A DNA stretch of 6,477 nucleotides. Source: DAONLM01 sp035406685 (GTDB lineage: Bacteria > Spirochaetota > GWE2-31-10 > MWDO01). Numbering within the stretch: the first letter of the stretch is position 1; each line of letters begins with the position of its first letter. Both the position numbers and the translations under genes were made by a program. Below are positions 1 through 6,477 of this stretch, one piece after another. The stretch lies in assembly GCA_035406685.1 (NCBI GenBank), contig DAONLM010000171.1:1-6477 (forward strand), in the 5' to 3' direction. A model generated the notes under the pieces. That model did not search any database and was not told where the DNA came from. It saw only the letters and a program-made list of their open reading frames with translations.

Positions 1-2
1 TA

Positions 3-116
3 AAGAGGTGGAAAAAGAATAAAGAATTGTCGCATTTTGAAGGGAATACCACCCCATTCTATAAAGCAATTTATAACAATTGCTATCAAGTAGTGGGATT
101 TGAGACCTATTACTAG
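3..116 (+). CDS. possible C-terminal end of an upstream gene (partial)
   Basis: One forward frame is open from the window edge to a TAG at 114-116, giving 37 codons. The peptide has a mixed, protein-like composition rich in Tyr, Asn and Phe, with a stretch reading LSHFEGNTTPFYKAIY and an end of GFETYY. This part is visibly less AT-rich than the spacer that follows it, which fits coding sequence. I do not recognise the family. Against it: a second frame is also open over much of the same stretch (4-90), the segment overlaps a long inverted repeat (34-133), and its LSHF codons lie in a short word that recurs at 4291-4308 in a clearly intergenic place. It could therefore be a structured or repeated non-coding element, or a decayed gene end. 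Confidence 0.3.
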   Translation, partial: KRWKKNKELSHFEGNTTPFYKAIYNNCYQVVGFETYY

Positions 117-133
117 CGGTATTTATTCAAAAT
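34..133. repeat. imperfect long inverted repeat with nested hairpins
   Basis: The arms ATTTTGAA (34-41) and TTCAAAAT (126-133) are perfectly complementary. After a small 2x1 internal loop the pairing continues between 44-50 and 118-124, with ATACC facing GGTAT, one extra A-T pair and one G-T wobble. Inside lies a clean hairpin, AGCAATT (65-71) and AATTGCT (78-84), with a 6-base loop. A weaker helix of 53-58 with 92-97 could link the two. No T-run follows the right arm, so this is not a classical terminator. It could be a small structured RNA, the end of a mobile element, or chance pairing in AT-rich DNA. An alternative pairing of AAGTAG (88-93) with CTACTT (135-140) competes with it. Confidence 0.4.
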
Positions 134-320
134 CCTACTTAAATAAAGTTAAACTTAGATTTTTATTATTTACTCTCTCTTTAAATTAAAATTAGCGTAA
201 GGCTAACTATATAATTTTACTTTTCAAAAATTTAATAAACGACTTCTGTTACAACTATCTTTTTGACAAAATGAAAAATTTTCAGTATATAACTTTTAAA
301 AATATTAGGATAATTGATTT
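117..320. other. AT-rich intergenic spacer before the first complete gene
   Basis: No convincing reading frame lies here. A small hairpin TTAGC-GTAAG-GCTAA sits at 192-206 without a following T-run, so it is only a weak candidate for ending an upstream transcript. The right part holds the promoter and ribosome-binding site of the membrane protein gene. Together with 1-116, this makes up the 320 bases before the first complete gene. Confidence 0.5.
263..291 (+). promoter_or_regulatory. sigma70-type promoter of the membrane/spermidine-synthase-like gene
   Basis: A perfect -35 TTGACA (263-268) is followed after 17 bases by TATATA (286-291). TATAAC at 288-293 is an alternative -10 with 19-base spacing. 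Transcription would start near position 298-300, leaving a leader of only about 20 bases. That leader contains AGGA (307-310) ten bases before the ATG at 321, a modest ribosome-binding site. Confidence 0.65.
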
Positions 321-3116
321 ATGAAAAAAAAATATTTGTTGTATCTTTATTATTTTATCTCTGGATTTATAACTCTTATATTTCAAATTTTATGGCAAAG
401 AAAATTACTTTTAATATTTGGTGGGACAATTTATTCGATTGCCATTTTATTAAGTGTCTGGATGTTAGGGCTTTCTATTGGAAATATTATTTTTAATAGA
501 GTATCTCATAAAATAAAAAGACCAATTTTTCTTTTTATTATAACCCAGATTATAATTTTAATATATGCTTTATTATTGTATCCTTTATTTTCTTTAATAA
601 ATATTATAGATTCTTTACTATTTAATTATAATAATATATCTTTAATTGTAAAAGGGATTTTAACATTTTTAACACTGATAATACCAACATCATTAGTAGG
701 AATAACTCTACCTCTTTTATCAATGGTGACACCAAGAAAAGATATATCGTTATTGTATTCTATTAATACTCTTGGTAGTGTGCTTGGAGCATTCTTGACT
801 GGTTTTTTATTCTTATCAATATTGGGATATAATTTTACTTTATTATTAACAATATTCATTGGTTTATTAATATACCTAAGTGCTTTCTTTATTTTAAAAA
901 ATTTTGACAATGTTTATTCTCAATTAGAAGAAAATGAGAATTTCAAAATAGATATAACAGAAAACTCAAAAAAAATATTTTTAATAATATTTCCAATTCT
1001 TTTCTTCTTATCCGGTTTTTCATCTCTTTCTTATGAGATTGTTTATAATAGAATTTTAATCTATTTTACAGGTAATAATACCTATTGCTTTACCATAATC
1101 ACATCTATTTTTATTGGGGGTATCTTTTTAGGATCTTTTATATACTTTAAATTAAGAAAAAATATAACTTCTCCTATTTTTATATTTGCTATTCTCGAAT
1201 TAATTATAGGCTTATGGAATGTAATTTTGCCAGAATATTCAAATATAATTAATGAGATCATAGTAAATATAAAAAATAACATAACTCTCAATTTTAATCT
1301 ACTAATCATTATAAGAATACTCTCTTCACTTCTACTAATATTTGTGCCTGCTTCTATATTTGGTTTTATTTTCCCTCTGGCAATAGATATATTCATTAAC
1401 ATAAATACATCTAAAAAAGAAAAAAATATTTCACTATTATACTTTTTTAATACTGTTGGTTCAGTTCTTGGACCTCTTCTTACTGGTTTTCTTCTAATTT
1501 CAATATTTCAGATTGATTTTACATTAAGAATAATTGCCCTTATTAATATAGGGATATTTATAATTATAAGTATAATTTATATACTCTCTAATAAATTTAA
1601 CTTTAAGTACATTTTTTTAACAATTCTATTTTTATTAACGCTAATAATAACATTTAACTTTGATAAAAAAATAAATGTTTCAAGAATTGCCGCAAAGACT
1701 TTAAAAAGTGATGAAATTTTATATTATAAAGAGGGAGTTTTTGGTACAGTAACAGTTTCAAAAAGATACAATGGCATTCTTCATTTAAAGATAAATGGGG
1801 TTGGGGAGGTTCCAACAGATTATAACTCAATAAAGGTTTTTAGATTACTTGCCTATCTTCCCTTTACAATAAAAAATGATATTAAATCTCTTTTAACAAT
1901 AGCATTTGGGGCTGGAATATCTTATGGATCAGTATGTAATATTGACTCTCTTGAAAAAAAGAGAAACATAGAGATATGTAAAGACGTTCTTGAGGCAAGT
2001 AAGTTTTTTTCAGAATGGAATCATAATGTATTGGAAAAATATAAAGATACAATAAAGATAAATGATGGTAGATATTTTGTAGAAAAAACGAAAGAAAAAT
2101 TCGATTTGATAATATCCGATTCCACTCATCCAATTGCGAGTGATTCATGGGTATTGTATACAAAAGAATTTTATGCCCATTGTAAAAATAGGCTCACTAC
2201 TGATGGGATTATGGTGCAATGGCTACCTTTACATCTTGTCCCATTAGAAGATTATAAGACTATACTTGCTACTTTTTCTGCTGTTTTTAAAGAATGTTCT
2301 CTTTTTATAACAAATGAATATTCAATAATAGTTGGTAGTAGTAATCCCATAATTATTTCGCCTCAAGCATTTAATAATTTAATTCAGAATGAAGTTATAA
2401 AAAAGGACTTAATGAGTGTAAATCTTTCTGAATTTAAAGATTTTTATTATAGTGAAATATTCAATACAGCAAAGATAAAAGAATTTTGTAAAGGAGCAAG
2501 AATTGCAACAGATGATTTTTCACCATTACAATTCGCAGAAGCGAGGACAATAAATAAAGATACAAGAATAGAAATATTTGAAAAATTTATTGATTTTATT
2601 AATAATAATGAAAAAGATCAGATAAAAAAAGATATTTTAATTACTATTTTAACTTCTAACATATACTATTTTAAGAAACAGGATATAGAAAGATTATTTT
2701 TTCTTGATAGAAAATACAAAGAATTTTTAGAAAAAAATATTTTAATAAAAGAGATTGAATATCAATACAATATTACAAAAGATGCTGTTAGTTATTATTT
2801 TTGTATTCCAGATAATATTCAAAAATTTTTATTAAATCCAACAGAGGATAATGTTAAAAAGATAGAAAAATTATGTAATATTATAAAAGGGGATAATAAT
2901 CTTGAAATTTTAAGGGGTATTTTGTATTACAAGACGAAGAGATGGGATGAGGCTTTGTCAGTATTTATTAATAATCATAAAAGAAAAAAAAGCCCTGATA
3001 GTTATAAAAATATAATACTTATGTTAAAAAGAATGAATAGGGACAAAGAGGCAGAATTGTATCTTAATGAGGCAAAAAAATTATATGGAGAAAAATGGGG
3101 AGATGATATAAAATAG
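321..3116 (+). CDS. membrane-anchored spermidine-synthase-like protein with TPR-like tail
   Basis: The 931-aa protein has three parts. Residues 5-446 hold about 13 membrane helices arranged as two related halves. SGF at 14-16 and 231-233 opens each half. NTLGSVLG (149-156) and NTVGSVLG (377-384) match, each followed by an LTGF. Residues about 465-740 resemble the spermidine synthase Rossmann fold, with a nucleotide-binding loop FGAGISYG (529-536), NDGR (581-584), DSTHP (600-604), LYTKEFY (612-618) and TDDFSP (730-735). Residues about 855-925 form two TPR-like helix pairs. This order is known from fused transporter/spermidine synthase-like proteins, whose substrate is mostly unknown. In true spermidine synthases the motifs are GGGDGG and D(S/T)(S/T)DP. 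Here the Asp of the first appears to be Ala531 and the second Asp of the other is His603, while the catalytic Asp600 remains. Polyamine synthesis is therefore doubtful and another methyl- or aminopropyl-transfer role is possible. No other polyamine gene is nearby. The gene is visibly more AT-rich than its neighbours, partly because of its many Ile, Phe and Leu codons. Confidence 0.85.
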   Translation: MKKKYLLYLYYFISGFITLIFQILWQRKLLLIFGGTIYSIAILLSVWMLGLSIGNIIFNRVSHKIKRPIFLFIITQIIILIYALLLYPLFSLINIIDSLLFNYNNISLIVKGILTFLTLIIPTSLVGITLPLLSMVTPRKDISLLYSINTLGSVLGAFLTGFLFLSILGYNFTLLLTIFIGLLIYLSAFFILKNFDNVYSQLEENENFKIDITENSKKIFLIIFPILFFLSGFSSLSYEIVYNRILIYFTGNNTYCFTIITSIFIGGIFLGSFIYFKLRKNITSPIFIFAILELIIGLWNVILPEYSNIINEIIVNIKNNITLNFNLLIIIRILSSLLLIFVPASIFGFIFPLAIDIFININTSKKEKNISLLYFFNTVGSVLGPLLTGFLLISIFQIDFTLRIIALINIGIFIIISIIYILSNKFNFKYIFLTILFLLTLIITFNFDKKINVSRIAAKTLKSDEILYYKEGVFGTVTVSKRYNGILHLKINGVGEVPTDYNSIKVFRLLAYLPFTIKNDIKSLLTIAFGAGISYGSVCNIDSLEKKRNIEICKDVLEASKFFSEWNHNVLEKYKDTIKINDGRYFVEKTKEKFDLIISDSTHPIASDSWVLYTKEFYAHCKNRLTTDGIMVQWLPLHLVPLEDYKTILATFSAVFKECSLFITNEYSIIVGSSNPIIISPQAFNNLIQNEVIKKDLMSVNLSEFKDFYYSEIFNTAKIKEFCKGARIATDDFSPLQFAEARTINKDTRIEIFEKFIDFINNNEKDQIKKDILITILTSNIYYFKKQDIERLFFLDRKYKEFLEKNILIKEIEYQYNITKDAVSYYFCIPDNIQKFLLNPTEDNVKKIEKLCNIIKGDNNLEILRGILYYKTKRWDEALSVFINNHKRKKSPDSYKNIILMLKRMNRDKEAELYLNEAKKLYGEKWGDDIK

Positions 3117-3117
3117 G

Positions 3118-3149
3118 GGGATATCTGTATATCTGGCAGGGGATATCCC
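3118..3149 (+). terminator. hairpin just after the membrane protein gene
   Basis: GGGATATC (3118-3125) is complementary to GATATCCC (3142-3149), giving an 8-bp stem with a 16-base loop. It starts two bases after the TAG stop. No T-run follows (the next bases are GTTATCATTT), so this is not a standard intrinsic terminator. It may instead stabilise the 3' end of the transcript or end it in a factor-dependent way. Confidence 0.35.
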
Positions 3150-3254
3150 GTTATCATTTATAAAATAACAATAATTTTATAAAAAATACAATGTGTTTTA
3201 ATTCTTTTATTCTCAAAAGTTAGATGATGGCGTTATGTTTAGCAAATAGATTTT

Positions 3255-3283
3255 TTGACAAATTTTATTTTTTTTGATATAGA
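3255..3283 (+). promoter_or_regulatory. sigma70-type promoter of argC
   Basis: A perfect -35 TTGACA (3255-3260) lies 17 bases before TATAGA (3278-3283). GATAAT at 3282-3287 is a closer -10 match but has poor spacing. The start would fall near 3290, with a leader of about 30 bases containing AAAGGT (3307-3312) eight bases before the ATG at 3321. I see no arginine-repressor-like palindrome over the promoter. Confidence 0.65.
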
Positions 3284-3320
3284 TAATTTCAAAAAAATTG
3301 ATTAAAAAAGGTAACTAAAA

Positions 3321-4271
3321 ATGAAATATAAAATTTTTGTAGATGGTCAGGAAGGAACCACTGGTTTAAAAATAAATGAAAGACTTTCTAAAAGAGATGA
3401 TATAGAGATATTAAAAATTGATCCAGAGAAAAGAAAGGATATTTTTGAAAGAAAGAAATTTATAAATGAAGCTGATATTGTTTTTTTATGTTTACCAGAT
3501 GATGCCGCAAGAGAGTCAGTTAATCTTATCGAAAATGAAAAGACACGAGTAATTGATGCAAGTACTGCTCATAGGACAGAAAAAGGATGGGTTTATGGAC
3601 TTCCAGAACTCAATAAAAAGCAGAGAGATTTAATAAAAAATTCTAAAAGGGTAGCGGTGCCAGGCTGTCATGCCACTGGTTTTGTTGTAATTGTATATCC
3701 CTTAATACAAGAGGGTGTTTTATCAAAAGATTACCCTTTTACCTGCACATCTTTAACTGGTTATAGTGGCGGTGGTAAAAAGATGATTGAAGAGTATGAA
3801 AAAAATAGAATTTTTAAGGATAAATATAGTGTCCCAAGACCCTATGCATTAAAATTAAATCATAAACATCTCCCAGAGATGCAAAAGATCCCTGATCTTG
3901 AGTTTAAGCCAGTTTTTACTCCTATTGTTGCTGATTTTTATAACGGGATGACTGTCTCTGTTCCTATTAATAATAGACTTATGAATAAAAAACTTTCTGG
4001 AAGAGATCTTCAAGCCTTTTATAAAGAATATTATAAGGATGAATTTTTCATTAAAGTAATGGATTACGATCTGGATAAATATCTTGATAATGGTTTTTTT
4101 GTGGTTGACGAAAGAAAAAATAGTAATTTTTTAGATATTTTTGTCACATCTAATGATGAGCACTCACTCGTAATCACAAGATTTGATAATTTAGGTAAAG
4201 GAGCATCAGGGGCAGCTGTTCAGAATATGAATATAATGTTAGGCATAGATGAGACAAAGGGATTGATATAA
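3321..4271 (+). CDS. argC: N-acetyl-gamma-glutamyl-phosphate reductase, short (type 2) form
   Basis: This cytoplasmic enzyme reduces N-acetyl-glutamyl-phosphate to the semialdehyde with NADPH, the third step of arginine biosynthesis. The 316-aa length fits the short ArgC family. The N-terminal dinucleotide loop is G9-QE-G12-TT-G15. The active-site cysteine is Cys116 in VPGCHATG (113-120), where it would form the thioacyl intermediate. His183 in the HKHLPE motif (181-186) is the likely catalytic base. The family's C-terminal signature GKGASGAAVQNMN lies at 292-304. All key residues are present, so the enzyme should be active. It has its own promoter, and no other arginine gene is in the window, so the rest of the pathway must be encoded elsewhere. 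The next gene faces it. Identification is firm. Confidence 0.95.
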   Translation: MKYKIFVDGQEGTTGLKINERLSKRDDIEILKIDPEKRKDIFERKKFINEADIVFLCLPDDAARESVNLIENEKTRVIDASTAHRTEKGWVYGLPELNKKQRDLIKNSKRVAVPGCHATGFVVIVYPLIQEGVLSKDYPFTCTSLTGYSGGGKKMIEEYEKNRIFKDKYSVPRPYALKLNHKHLPEMQKIPDLEFKPVFTPIVADFYNGMTVSVPINNRLMNKKLSGRDLQAFYKEYYKDEFFIKVMDYDLDKYLDNGFFVVDERKNSNFLDIFVTSNDEHSLVITRFDNLGKGASGAAVQNMNIMLGIDETKGLI

Positions 4272-4286
4272 TCGAGTTAATTTATA

Positions 4287-4298
4287 CGACAATTGTCG
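4287..4298. repeat. 12-bp perfect palindrome in the argC-pfp gap
   Basis: CGACAATTGTCG reads the same on both strands and lies 16 bases past the argC stop. Its right half begins the word AATTGTCGCA (4291-4300), which also occurs at 25-34. It could be a protein-binding site, half of a small dispersed repeat, or chance. It has no T-run and only a 4-bp stem if folded, so it is not a terminator by itself. Confidence 0.4.
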
Positions 4299-4387
4299 CA
4301 CTTTTGAACAAATATTATCTGTATATATTTTTTTGTTTTAAATTAGTAGAAAAACTGTATTTAAGACTAAAGTACAACATAATAGAG

Positions 4388-4424
4388 AAAAGAGGCTTCC
4401 TTAAATAATAAGGTAGCCTCTTTT
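4388..4424. terminator. bidirectional intrinsic terminator between argC and pfp
   Basis: AAAAGAGGCT (4388-4397) pairs perfectly with AGCCTCTTTT (4415-4424). After one T-T mismatch, CCTT (4399-4402) pairs with AAGG (4410-4413) around a short AT loop. The stem ends in a T-run on either strand, so it can stop transcripts from both convergent genes. It lies 20 bases past the pfp stop and about 116 bases past the argC stop, so it serves pfp most directly. Confidence 0.85.
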
Positions 4425-4444
4425 ATAAAAAATTATTTTCGGAT

Positions 4445-6109
4445 TTAACTATGTTCTAACATTAAAGTCTTTGTAGTTCTATCACAGACTTCAGAAGGTC
4501 CATAATACTGAATAGCCCCAGGATATAAATAAGATGTTTTAATTGCACATTCCTCTCGAATGCTAACAAACTTTTTAAAAGGAGCACCTTCTAAATCAAC
4601 TAAAGCCTTCTTAATAACTGGTTTTAATTTGCCATGTCTTTGCTCCATTGTCATCATCATTGTTATAGGAATACCACCTGCTATCCATTTATCTGCTGGT
4701 TGAAATAGATTTCTTATGGATGACATATATCCTGTAAGGCCATTAATAATTAATAAAAATGCATTATATCCAAGGGAGTAACAATAGTCAGCATCAAAAT
4801 TAGAAGGTGCTGCACATCTTCCTTCATAACCAAAGAAGTGGTTTAATGGTGAGAATTTTCCTTTAAATTTACCAGCACTCTTTAATTCATTTAATTTATC
4901 CTGAACAAGATCTATCAATAACTTTTCTGTTTCTATTCTGGAAACCTGAACATTGCCATGAGGATCTCTATCCATTAATAGTTGTCTCTGAATATCATTT
5001 GGAAGAGAAGAAAATACAAAAGAAGAATCTTTACTTAAATGTTTATTAATCCATTGAGATTGTTCCTCGAAAGTATGAAGTGTGTTAAAATGAGCCTCAT
5101 TATTTGCAAGAAGGTCATTTAATTCTGAGATTAATTTTTTCATTTCAGGTATAAATTCAATTAGCCCCTCTGGTATTAAAGCAACACCAAAGTCTTCACC
5201 CTTATCAGATCTTGTTATAACAATTCTTACTATTTCATCAATAATCTCTTCAATTGTTAATTGTTCTTTTTCAACTTCTTCTGAAATTATAGCAATATTT
5301 GGTTGTGTCTGTAAAGCACATTCAAGACATATATGAGATGCTGATCTACCCATTAATTTTATAAAGTGCCAATATTTTTTTGCAGAATTTGCATCTCTAC
5401 AAATATTCCCAATTAATTCAGAGTAAACTTTTGTCGCTGTATCAAAACCAAAAGAGGTTTCGATATACTGGTTTTTTAAATCCCCATCAATTGTCTTTGG
5501 AACACCTATTACCTGAACCGTACTACCCTTCTTTTTAAGATACTCTGCAAGTAAGGCTGCATTTGTATTGGAATCATCACCTCCAACAATTACTATTGCA
5601 TTAATATCTCTTTTTTTAAAGACCTCAATACATTTATCAAATTGTTCCTCCTTTTCTAATTTTGTCCTACCAGAGCCAATCATATCAAATCCACCAGTAT
5701 TTCTGTATTCTTCAACAAATTCAGGGGTCAACTCTATCGCCTTGTCATCCACAATTCCAGAAGGGCCACCTAAAAATCCAAATAATTTTGAATCTTTATT
5801 TGCCTTCTTCATCGCATCGAGTAATCCTATGATTACATTGTGTCCACCTGGTGCCTGCCCACCCGACAAAACAATTCCAACATTTATTTTTTTATTAAAA
5901 TTAGGATTAGGAGTGCCTCCTTTCTTAAAAGTTGCTATTGGCAATCCATAAGTATTAGAAAACATCTCTTTTAACTCTTTCTGAAAAGAGGAAGAGGATG
6001 TTGCTTCTCCTAATTCAACAGTGATTGTTGATATATCCCCTTTTAATGCTTCAGGTAATTTTGGCTTATACTCAAGTCTTGCTTTTTGTAAGTTAGAAAT
6101 TTTCTCCAT
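4445..6109 (-). CDS. pfp: pyrophosphate-dependent 6-phosphofructokinase, long form
   Basis: This enzyme catalyses the reversible phosphorylation of fructose 6-phosphate to fructose 1,6-bisphosphate using pyrophosphate instead of ATP, in glycolysis and gluconeogenesis in the cytoplasm. The 554-aa length matches the long PFP class. Numbering from the ATG at 6109, the motifs are GGQAPGGHN (83-91), GGDDSNTNA (176-184), PKTIDGDLKN (204-213), MGRSASH (253-259) and GYEGR (427-431). The second Asp of GGDD (Asp179) and the Lys of PKTID (Lys205) are the residues that favour pyrophosphate over ATP. ATP-dependent enzymes have Gly at the first position. The catalytic Asp is in TIDGD. A TTG two codons upstream (6115) is only two bases from the AAGGAG site, too close for it to be the start, so the ATG is preferred. 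The gene stands alone, convergent with argC, and ends at a strong terminator. Confidence 0.95.
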   Translation of the reverse strand: MEKISNLQKARLEYKPKLPEALKGDISTITVELGEATSSSSFQKELKEMFSNTYGLPIATFKKGGTPNPNFNKKINVGIVLSGGQAPGGHNVIIGLLDAMKKANKDSKLFGFLGGPSGIVDDKAIELTPEFVEEYRNTGGFDMIGSGRTKLEKEEQFDKCIEVFKKRDINAIVIVGGDDSNTNAALLAEYLKKKGSTVQVIGVPKTIDGDLKNQYIETSFGFDTATKVYSELIGNICRDANSAKKYWHFIKLMGRSASHICLECALQTQPNIAIISEEVEKEQLTIEEIIDEIVRIVITRSDKGEDFGVALIPEGLIEFIPEMKKLISELNDLLANNEAHFNTLHTFEEQSQWINKHLSKDSSFVFSSLPNDIQRQLLMDRDPHGNVQVSRIETEKLLIDLVQDKLNELKSAGKFKGKFSPLNHFFGYEGRCAAPSNFDADYCYSLGYNAFLLIINGLTGYMSSIRNLFQPADKWIAGGIPITMMMTMEQRHGKLKPVIKKALVDLEGAPFKKFVSIREECAIKTSYLYPGAIQYYGPSEVCDRTTKTLMLEHS

Positions 6110-6117
6110 ATTCAAAA

Positions 6118-6123
6118 CTCCTT
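6118..6123 (-). promoter_or_regulatory. ribosome-binding site that sets the pfp start
   Basis: On the minus strand AAGGAG (6123 down to 6118) lies eight bases before the ATG at 6109, ideal spacing. It is only two bases before the in-frame TTG at 6115. This favours the ATG and a 554-residue product over 556. Confidence 0.85.
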
Positions 6124-6162
6124 AATTATTTCAATAAAATTTTATTTTATTTTAGAAATAGC

Positions 6163-6191
6163 AATATATTCTATTTTTGTAAAAAATGCAA
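6163..6191 (-). promoter_or_regulatory. probable promoter of pfp
   Basis: On the minus strand TTGCAT (6191-6186), a weak -35, is followed after 17 bases by TATATT (6168-6163), a five-of-six match to TATAAT. Transcription would start near 6156, giving a leader of about 45 bases with the AAGGAG site. The -35 is poor and the region is very AT-rich, so this is tentative. Read-through from the gene ending at 6284 is an alternative, as no clear terminator separates them. Confidence 0.4.
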
Positions 6192-6283
6192 CTATTTTTA
6201 GGCTTTTTTCTTGCTATGAAATTAATTAAATAAAATAAAATCTTGCATTTATAACAAAAATTTTTAGTATAGTAACTTTTATC

Positions 6284-6475
6284 TTATATCAAAAATTCGA
6301 GTAATAGCGGTAATCTATCAAGAAATTCAAAATTTTTATTCTTAAAATAAAAAAGACCACAAAAAATATAATTTTCTAATGCTTCCGGGATGTTATTTTT
6401 CTTTAAATTTTCGTTTATCCTCTTAAAACTTCTCACAAAATCCTCAATTTTTTCTATTACTTCACTCTTAAATCT
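6284..6475 (-). CDS. C-terminal end of an unrecognised gene (partial)
   Basis: On the minus strand one frame is open from the window edge to a TAA (6286-6284), giving 63 codons. The peptide alternates charged and hydrophobic residues as in helical proteins. It includes EVIEKIEDFVRSFKRI, then a hydrophobic NYIFCGLFYFKNKNFEF, and ends in a leucine-rich LPLLLEFLI. The other two minus frames hit stops early. The start lies beyond the window, so neither length nor family can be given. It runs in the same direction as pfp and ends 174 bases before it. I do not recognise it. Confidence 0.6.
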   Translation of the reverse strand, partial: RFKSEVIEKIEDFVRSFKRINENLKKNNIPEALENYIFCGLFYFKNKNFEFLDRLPLLLEFLI

Positions 6476-6477
6476 AT

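Noticed and set aside
2..22. Short tail KEVEKE followed by TAA at the left edge
   Set aside because: Only six codons are visible, and a longer frame (3-116) covers the same bases. It cannot be judged without upstream sequence.
314..496. 60-aa frame overlapping the start of the membrane protein gene
   Set aside because: It is out of frame with the 931-aa gene, which has the recognisable domains. The open frame is a by-product of AT-rich membrane-helix codons.
1082..2163. Minus-strand open frames of 93 to 106 codons inside the membrane protein gene
   Set aside because: They are antisense shadows with low-complexity composition and no start signals.
3224..3277. Short frame of 17 codons upstream of argC, a possible leader peptide
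   Set aside because: It begins upstream of, and overlaps, the argC promoter, so it would not be on the argC transcript. It has no ribosome-binding site and no run of arginine codons.
3122..4326. Shared 11-mer TATCTGTATAT after the first gene (3122-3132) and after argC (4316-4326)
   Set aside because: It is nearly all A and T, so a chance match is likely, and nothing around it is shared.
4253..4408. Open frame of about 51 codons after argC on the plus strand
   Set aside because: It has no ATG or GTG start with a ribosome-binding site, it starts inside argC, and it runs into the terminator stem. It is AT-rich chance.
5568..5951. 127-aa open frame on the plus strand inside pfp
   Set aside because: It lies wholly antisense to a strongly supported enzyme gene, in a frame left open by that gene's codon use. 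No ribosome-binding site or recognisable protein pattern is seen.

Overview
The window is an AT-rich stretch of bacterial DNA carrying three complete genes and one or two gene ends. It most likely comes from an uncultured or little-studied low-GC bacterium. The long-form pyrophosphate-dependent phosphofructokinase (554 aa) is the form found in spirochaetes, chlamydiae, some Bacteroidetes and plants. That hints at a spirochaete-like or candidate-phylum host, but the sequence alone does not settle the lineage.

Layout from left to right. Positions 1-320 precede the first complete gene. They begin with a possible end of an upstream reading frame (3-116), which overlaps a long imperfect inverted repeat (34-133). 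An AT-rich spacer follows, with a good sigma70-type promoter at 263-291. Positions 321-3116 (+) encode a 931-aa membrane protein. It has two homologous multi-helix membrane halves, a spermidine-synthase-like Rossmann domain with altered active-site motifs, and a helical TPR-like tail. Positions 3117-3320 hold a hairpin just after the stop and a strong TTGACA promoter for the next gene. Positions 3321-4271 (+) encode ArgC of the short (type 2) family, for arginine biosynthesis. Positions 4272-4444 lie between two convergent genes and carry a clear bidirectional terminator. Positions 4445-6109 (-) encode the phosphofructokinase, read from an ATG placed by a consensus AAGGAG site. Positions 6110-6283 are its leader and probable promoter. 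Positions 6284-6475 (-) are the last 63 codons of an unrecognised gene that runs off the window.

The genes do not look like one operon. The first two each have their own promoter, with an identical 11-base block over the -35 box, and the third faces them. They serve separate tasks: an unknown membrane-linked reaction, one step of arginine synthesis, and reversible glycolytic flux using pyrophosphate. I see no CRISPR array, complete mobile element, tRNA, rRNA or defence system. The points most worth following up are the first gene's fused and catalytically altered architecture, the inverted repeat at 34-133, and a 17-18 base word shared by two non-adjacent intergenic regions.
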